From: Hyparrhenia diplandra
Lineage: Eukaryota > Streptophyta > Magnoliopsida > Poales > Poaceae
Reading direction: 5' to 3'
NCBI GenBank assembly: GCA_015847255.1
Contig: JADLZK010008422.1
Span: 1-64,000 of the forward strand
DNA length: 64,000 nucleotides
Part shown: positions 59,301-64,000 of the stretch, piece by piece
How the letters are laid out: each line of letters begins with the position of its first letter
How positions within the stretch are numbered: position 1 is the stretch's first letter
Position numbers and translations under genes: made by a program
Notes under the pieces: model-generated
Told to the model about the DNA's origin: nothing
What the model saw: the letters and a program-made list of their open reading frames with translations, nothing else
Databases searched by the model: none

Positions 59301-60661
59301 CTAGTCTAAGCATAATAGGGAAAAGATTGATAAGTTAACTTATTATATGAGCATTGTATCTCTATATCAAATCAGGCAATCATCAGAAAATATGCTCTCC
59401 ATTATCAACTATACAGCCATCATCTCAGATGGTATACAGTCAACTGTGCTAAAAGGATACTAATCAAATAGAAAATTGGGTAGATATACCAACCAAAAGA
59501 AAAATTCAGCGAAAGTGACCCCAACAAACATTAGCGAATTGACATCAAGGCCCCAAAAGTTTGTTGTGGACCTACTGTCGGCGATTAACACCTTAAGTTT
59601 TTACCCATTCCAAAAAAAGATCCATCCCCTAGCTAACCATAGTGGCAGCTCATATTGGCATATTGCTAACCATAGCTCTAGTTCATATAGCACAACTACT
59701 AATCAAGTAATCAACCAAACCAAGTTGCCTTGACCAGTAAATTCAATACAACATGATTTTTTGACCTCAACGAACTGAACCGCAGACGGCTACAAATGCT
59801 GCAACATGCAACACGTCCCCGTAACAAACAAGAAAGCAATTAATCGATGTTTTTGCATATCTTGATGCCACCCACCCAGGCAACTGATGCCCCGAATGCA
59901 CAAGACATTAAAAGAGAAACTCCAGCAGATTTATAACCAAGATTACTCCCATCATCCGGGTAAGACAGAAACGCCAATATCAAAAAAGCTCAAATAGACA
60001 AGGCATTCAAAACCTCAGAAATTCGAGCAAACTTCACTTAGATTATTCCAATCATCAGAAAAACAAATATATAGTTACATCTACAAGCTAACTATCAGCT
60101 AAAAAATCAGCCAGTTCTCAGTCAGGTGACCCAAATAATACAGCAAAGCCGGTCAATTATGCGACTTCATCGACAAGCATACAGCAATAAAAAGTAGGGG
60201 CGACACTTCTGGACAAAATAATAGATTATCTGATGAATACTGACTCGACTACAGTAGAATCGAGCCACCGCAACAAAGTCTAATCACTAGAACAGCGATC
60301 GATTTTATGAAAACAGGGGTGAACTATAGGGTTTTGGCACAAGGAACAGACCTGCTCTGGGTGACGTCGTAGATCTGGCCCTTGATGGCCATGAGTAGCG
60401 GCTTCTTCGGGTCAGAGCCGTCGTACTGGCGAAGCTCCTCCTCGGAGACCTCCCCATCTGCACGGGCGGAGGGAGCGGCTCCGCCTCGGGCTCCTCCCGC
60501 GGGCGCGGCGGCGGCGGTGGCGGGGCCGCGAAGAGCCCCGACACGACGTGGTACAGCGCGGCCGCCACCGCGACGGCCGTGAAGAAGGCCGCCGGCGACA
60601 GCCCCGTGTACGCCACGATCGCCTGCTTCAGCGTCTCCCACAGCTCCGCCACCGCGGCCAT
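56318..60661 (-). CDS. MSBP: Membrane steroid-binding protein (MAPR, ER type), two exons, frameshift
   Basis: Exon 1 (60352-60661) begins 'MAAVAELWETLKQAIVAY' and continues with a membrane helix ('SPAAFFTAVAVAAALYHVVS') and a Pro/Glu-rich linker, the usual plant MSBP1/2 start. After the C4 run at 60452-60455 (G4 on the coding strand, one G short) the frame changes to 'GEVSEEELRQYDGSDPKK' and 'KGQIYDVTQSR'. Exon 2 (56318-56681) adds 'MFYGPGGPYALFAGKDASRA', 'DWEYKFMSKYVKVGTVKK' and a long Ala/Glu/Thr tail ending 'EGAQEN'. Restoring one base gives 224 residues. Plant MSBPs bind haem/steroids, sit in ER or plasma membrane and affect BAK1 signalling and lignin P450 scaffolding. The 3.67-kb intron carries a Helitron. 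Confidence 0.88.
57316..59304 (+). mobile_element. Non-autonomous Helitron in the MSBP intron
   Basis: It begins A|TCTATACCTACTAATAAAGAG and ends CCCGT-AGCAACGC-ACGGG-CATGTTTC-CTAG|T. The 5' TC, a 5-bp stem hairpin shortly before the end, the CTAG terminus and insertion between host A and T are all Helitron hallmarks. It is about 1.99 kb with no RepHel protein. GC-rich segments at 57380-57720 and 58520-59040 may be captured gene fragments, but I cannot name their source. Confidence 0.7.
58446..58475 (-). mobile_element. Minus-strand Helitron 3' end, nested
   Basis: On the minus strand, ACCGGTTGCAACGCATGG-ACACGTTTG-CTAG|T resembles a grass Helitron terminus with a damaged hairpin. It lies inside the larger Helitron, in opposite orientation. 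Its 5' end is not visible. Confidence 0.45.
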
Positions 60662-60851
60662 CGCTGCTTGCTTGCCTCTCTCGCTGCTTGTCGTGGACTG
60701 GCCGGCGAGTGGTGCGATGATGATGCGCTCTATCTCTCCCTCAGCCGGCTCCTCTGACTTTGGGACAGGGGAGCGGGGTAGTATCGTCTTTTCGGGCGAA
60801 CTGGAAAGGAAAGGAAAGGAAAGCGAGGAGGCGGAGAAAAATATCTGCAGC

Positions 60852-60860
60852 ATTTTATAG
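60852..60860 (-). promoter_or_regulatory. TATA box of the MSBP gene
   Basis: CTATAAAATG on the minus strand, about 195 bp upstream of the ATG at 60661. Confidence 0.6.
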
Positions 60861-60861
60861 A

Positions 60862-63800
60862 GAAGCTCTTTCTGGTGATGAGGTGACATGACGTCAGAAG
60901 TGGGGTCGGATAGCGCCTGAGGGGTCTCCGATGGTGATCAACGAATATTTAGCGAGGAGGAATTATTGGTATGAAGAAGAATTTATAAATAGCTAGATGA
61001 GGTGATAAAAATAATAAAAAGTAACACGTTCATTGGCTAGGGAGAGGGACTCCAAATAGCTAGCGATTAATAAATATCTAATCTGCTCAATCTCCTGAAA
61101 CATCTCTCTCACGTAACTCTCAACTATAGTGTTTATTTTTTCTTATTGATATATCGCCAATTTTATTTGAATCATTATCGATAGGATAGCTACCGATTTG
61201 ATTTGGTAACCATTGGAGGCCCTGACTGACGAGTGGGTGCAGCGGAGATCTCGAGGGATAGGGATAATTGCCCTGGCCAATTGGATCGCCTCGGATCCGG
61301 GGCCCAGATGTAAGTGGGATCCCGAGGCGAATACGAGTCTTGGCATCAAATTATTACTCCGATGATTTGCCTACGTGTCGTGGATTTTGAATATCGTCAT
61401 ATATCAATATACGAGTATATGTGATCGGCAAATCTCTTATGAATTTTGGTAAATATCATGTCCATACTACTTATTGGCTTATATATACAGTAAGAAATAA
61501 GATGACCAATCATATTTTTTTTTCTACAAAACCAAACAAAAAAGCAACAAGTATGAAGACGATGAAATCACAACGTTTCTTAAAATAAATAAACATAACC
61601 TTAAGGCCGGGCTCATAGGAAGATTCTACTCTTCTAGCGTTAAAATAGGGCGACGGCCTTGATCGTTTGTCGAACATGAAGTCAATTCCTGGCAGAGTAG
61701 GAATGAGTCGAAGAAGATTCTGTGCTGGCTTGTTCCGCATTGGTTCGCATAGCAGCCCAAAACGCCTCTAGAACATTCCTGCTGACGGAAGAACTGACGA
61801 AGGCCATAGCCCTTCTAGAATGCCTATGGGTTCAGTTGTACAGTAGCAGTGCCATCTGTGAATTTTTTTTTTGTTCGTTTTTTATACTATATATAAAATA
61901 AATAAATGGTGATGTTCCAAGCTATCAGACCCATCTGCGACTGCCCCTTTGTCAAGTACTGTAGCCTGGAATGGCCGTTGGCCAACGCCCATCACGCACG
62001 CCCATCATGCTCAGAAATCAAATGGTCTGCTGTGTTACGAAGAAAAATGGTTCTGCTGAAGATTATAGAGAAATAAGAACCTTTTATCTTTCAGCTATCT
62101 TTAATGGGCCCATGAATGTCAACACGGGCCACATTGCGCACTCCACCTGCCCAGTTCGCCTCACTATTGATAGTGACAAAGGGCCCGATTGACAAATGTA
62201 CCAGTATTGTGATGAGTTCTGAACTTTTTTTGCGATGATGACACGATGAGTCGAAGCAATGATGATCGTGGACTACAAACGACGACCATGAGAGACCGAG
62301 AGTGATTGAAAGTGCGGGTGTTATGCGTCGTGGCTATGTGCGGTGACCGCGAACGTTGCTTTAGAACTCGGTAACACGCTCTAAAGTTTGAGACTATTCC
62401 GTTTCAGTTTTTACACCCGTCCACGGTAGAATTTGTAGAGTGGTTGGTAGTGTTTTGCACACAAGTACACAACCTACCTCCAGCTCTAGAAATGTGTTAT
62501 TTCTATACAAGCGTTCTGTTATGTCCTGATTGGAACCAACACATCCAAGTAGATCGAGCACTCAGCACGTGTTGTATGTTCATTCGAGTAGTAACACATC
62601 CCTTCTTCCATGCAAACAACACGGTGCAAAATATTATAGTTGTAAACAATTTAGTCAAAAACATTTATCAAGACCACTTTTGCACGTTTCTGCACCGGCG
62701 GCGAGTGTCGTGGTGGGCTGGTGGCTCGCCGCACCGCAGCCGCAGCGCGTTTGCTTGACGGTTGTGCTGGGACAAACGGCCCTTGACGATCGAGAAGCTA
62801 TGACAGGAGGCCAAGAGGCGGTTGCTGTTGCTTGAGAGCGTTTCCCCTCCACTCCTCTTGTCTCCGGAGGGCGTAGCCTTATTCTTCAGCTCAGAGCCTA
62901 GAGTCAGACCACGGAAACCCAACAGCTCTCCCAATAGAAGAAGATTCTGCGGGCCCATTCCCTCCAACTCCAAAAGAAAACGTCATCAAGCAGGCAAGCA
63001 CTATTCATGAATCGTGATAATACGACTATTGTACCAGATCACTATGGCTGACAGCAACTGATCGGCTAACCAATTTTTTTTTCTTTTTGGTGGCTCCGAG
63101 ATAGAATGAGACAATGTCATTGTCACGTGGTAAGCTGGGATTTTTCTTGGCGCAGGTGAAATTATATTATATTGTCACAGGCACGTTTTATTTTTTAAAA
63201 AAATAAATATTGTTCTACAACATATATAAGCTAATTGTGCTATTGGTGACGTGCAAGTGCACTTGGCATACTGATAATAATGAGACAGCGACTTTGCCAC
63301 AATACGATTTCACTTATGACGTTGCTAATAGCGATTGGCCGCTTAAAAGGGCGTGTGATGCTATCTCGTTTATCTGTTTCTTTTTTAGCCAGATAACACC
63401 TTATTTTATAGTATGATTATATTGTATACTACCAGAGAGCAAAAGCGAATCAATCAGCCAATAATTTCAATGACGTCACTGTATCATTAATACAAGGCAG
63501 CAAATCGACAACGCAACAAGATAGGTTCATATAACAATTCGATTTGAATAATTTGAAAAACCATCTCAAACCATCCAGAATGCATTTCCACGAAAACTCA
63601 AAGGCGCCAAAAAAGGACTTTCGAGCAGAGACAGGGAAGGTCGTATAAAAAAAGAAGCAGCACAGGACTATCAGGGTTAGCCTTTTACGCTACAGTGTAT
63701 AAAGCCAAATAATATAACTGGTGTCCAATTCAACATCACTTGAAAACAAATTGCGCAGAATTGTGCACTCTTGTCACCATACTGGCTAATGGCTATCACA

Positions 63801-64000
63801 AACTCCTCCAAACAAGACGAACTATTCAAGGATTTACAGCACTAGCTAAACACATGCGCACTCATTCACGCACATTGTTTTTTGATATTATTATTCATCA
63901 TTGTCACAACTCGTCGCTTGCTATGTTTGATGAACGCCAGTCAACAAGTTTCTACGCTGAGAAGGCCGGTTTTGTTCCCCCTATTATTATTAGCATCTAA
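60862..64000. other. MSBP promoter side and unannotated right flank
   Basis: No gene recognised. Moderately GC-rich pockets at 61210-61340 and 62690-62990 have short open frames without known motifs. A frame running from 63740 to the window edge (86 residues) is AT-rich and unlike a grass coding exon, so I do not call it. Confidence 0.35.

Noticed and set aside
63740..64000. 86-codon frame running off the right edge
   Set aside because: AT-rich, no recognised motif, no splice or start context; could be chance.
1..64000. CRISPR arrays, bacterial operons or phage genes
   Set aside because: No spacer-repeat pattern, ribosome binding sites or prokaryotic gene packing. Introns, TATA boxes and plant transposons show nuclear plant DNA.
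1..64000. tRNA genes
   Set aside because: I saw no stretch with convincing A- and B-box motifs plus cloverleaf pairing. A tRNAscan run would be needed to exclude them.

Overview
The window is nuclear DNA of a flowering plant, almost certainly a grass (Poaceae). Coding exons are GC-rich and intergenic DNA is AT-rich. Introns are GT-AG. There are Stowaway-like and Tourist-like MITEs, Helitron ends, a LINE remnant and a hAT remnant. The plastid and mitochondrial proteins look grass-like. I cannot name the genus.

Layout, left to right. 1-4.2 kb: no recognisable gene, one TTA-flanked MITE. 4.24-7.20 kb (+): mitochondrial calcium uniporter (MCU) homologue with a TATA box but many frameshifts. 8.99-9.74 kb (+): frameshifted relic of a thylakoid-lumen MPH2/TLP16.5-like gene. 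15.2-15.9 kb (-): possible broken DUF26 gene. 16.9-21.1 kb: a degenerate tandem-repeat field running into the promoter of a TPR-like gene (21.4-22.6 kb, +). 23.3-25.2 kb (-): thylakoid-lumen pentapeptide-repeat protein (TL15 type). 25.7-27.6 kb: MITEs and a LINE tail. 28.7 kb (+): a 93-residue conserved-looking orphan. 30.0-32.8 kb (+): a hAT/ZMYM transposase relic split by a 1.9-kb poly(A) retroposon with a 16-bp target duplication. 35.4 kb (+) and 50.7-51.0 kb (-): two 7SL (SRP) RNA genes in opposite orientation. 35.9-37.9 kb (-): two CLE peptide hormone genes. 40.7-43.4 kb (-): HEMA, glutamyl-tRNA reductase. 47.7-48.6 kb (+): a SUMO-like gene. 51.8-53.8 kb and 56.3-60.7 kb (both -): two MAPR/membrane steroid-binding (cytochrome b5-fold, haem-binding) genes. 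The first carries a predicted plastid transit exon; the second has a 3.7-kb intron containing a 2.0-kb Helitron. 60.9-64.0 kb: nothing recognisable.

Working together: four loci concern plastids or thylakoids (MPH2-like, TL15, HEMA, transit-peptide MAPR). HEMA makes the committed step towards haem and chlorophyll and lies about 10 kb from two haem-binding MAPR genes. The neighbourhood may be coincidental. The TPR, TL15, HEMA and ER-type MAPR genes each carry exactly one single-base indel, mostly in a homopolymer; correcting it restores a full-length frame. The SUMO-like gene has one similar shift but is also abnormal at its N terminus. This points to residual sequencing error, so the 'broken' calls should be treated with care.
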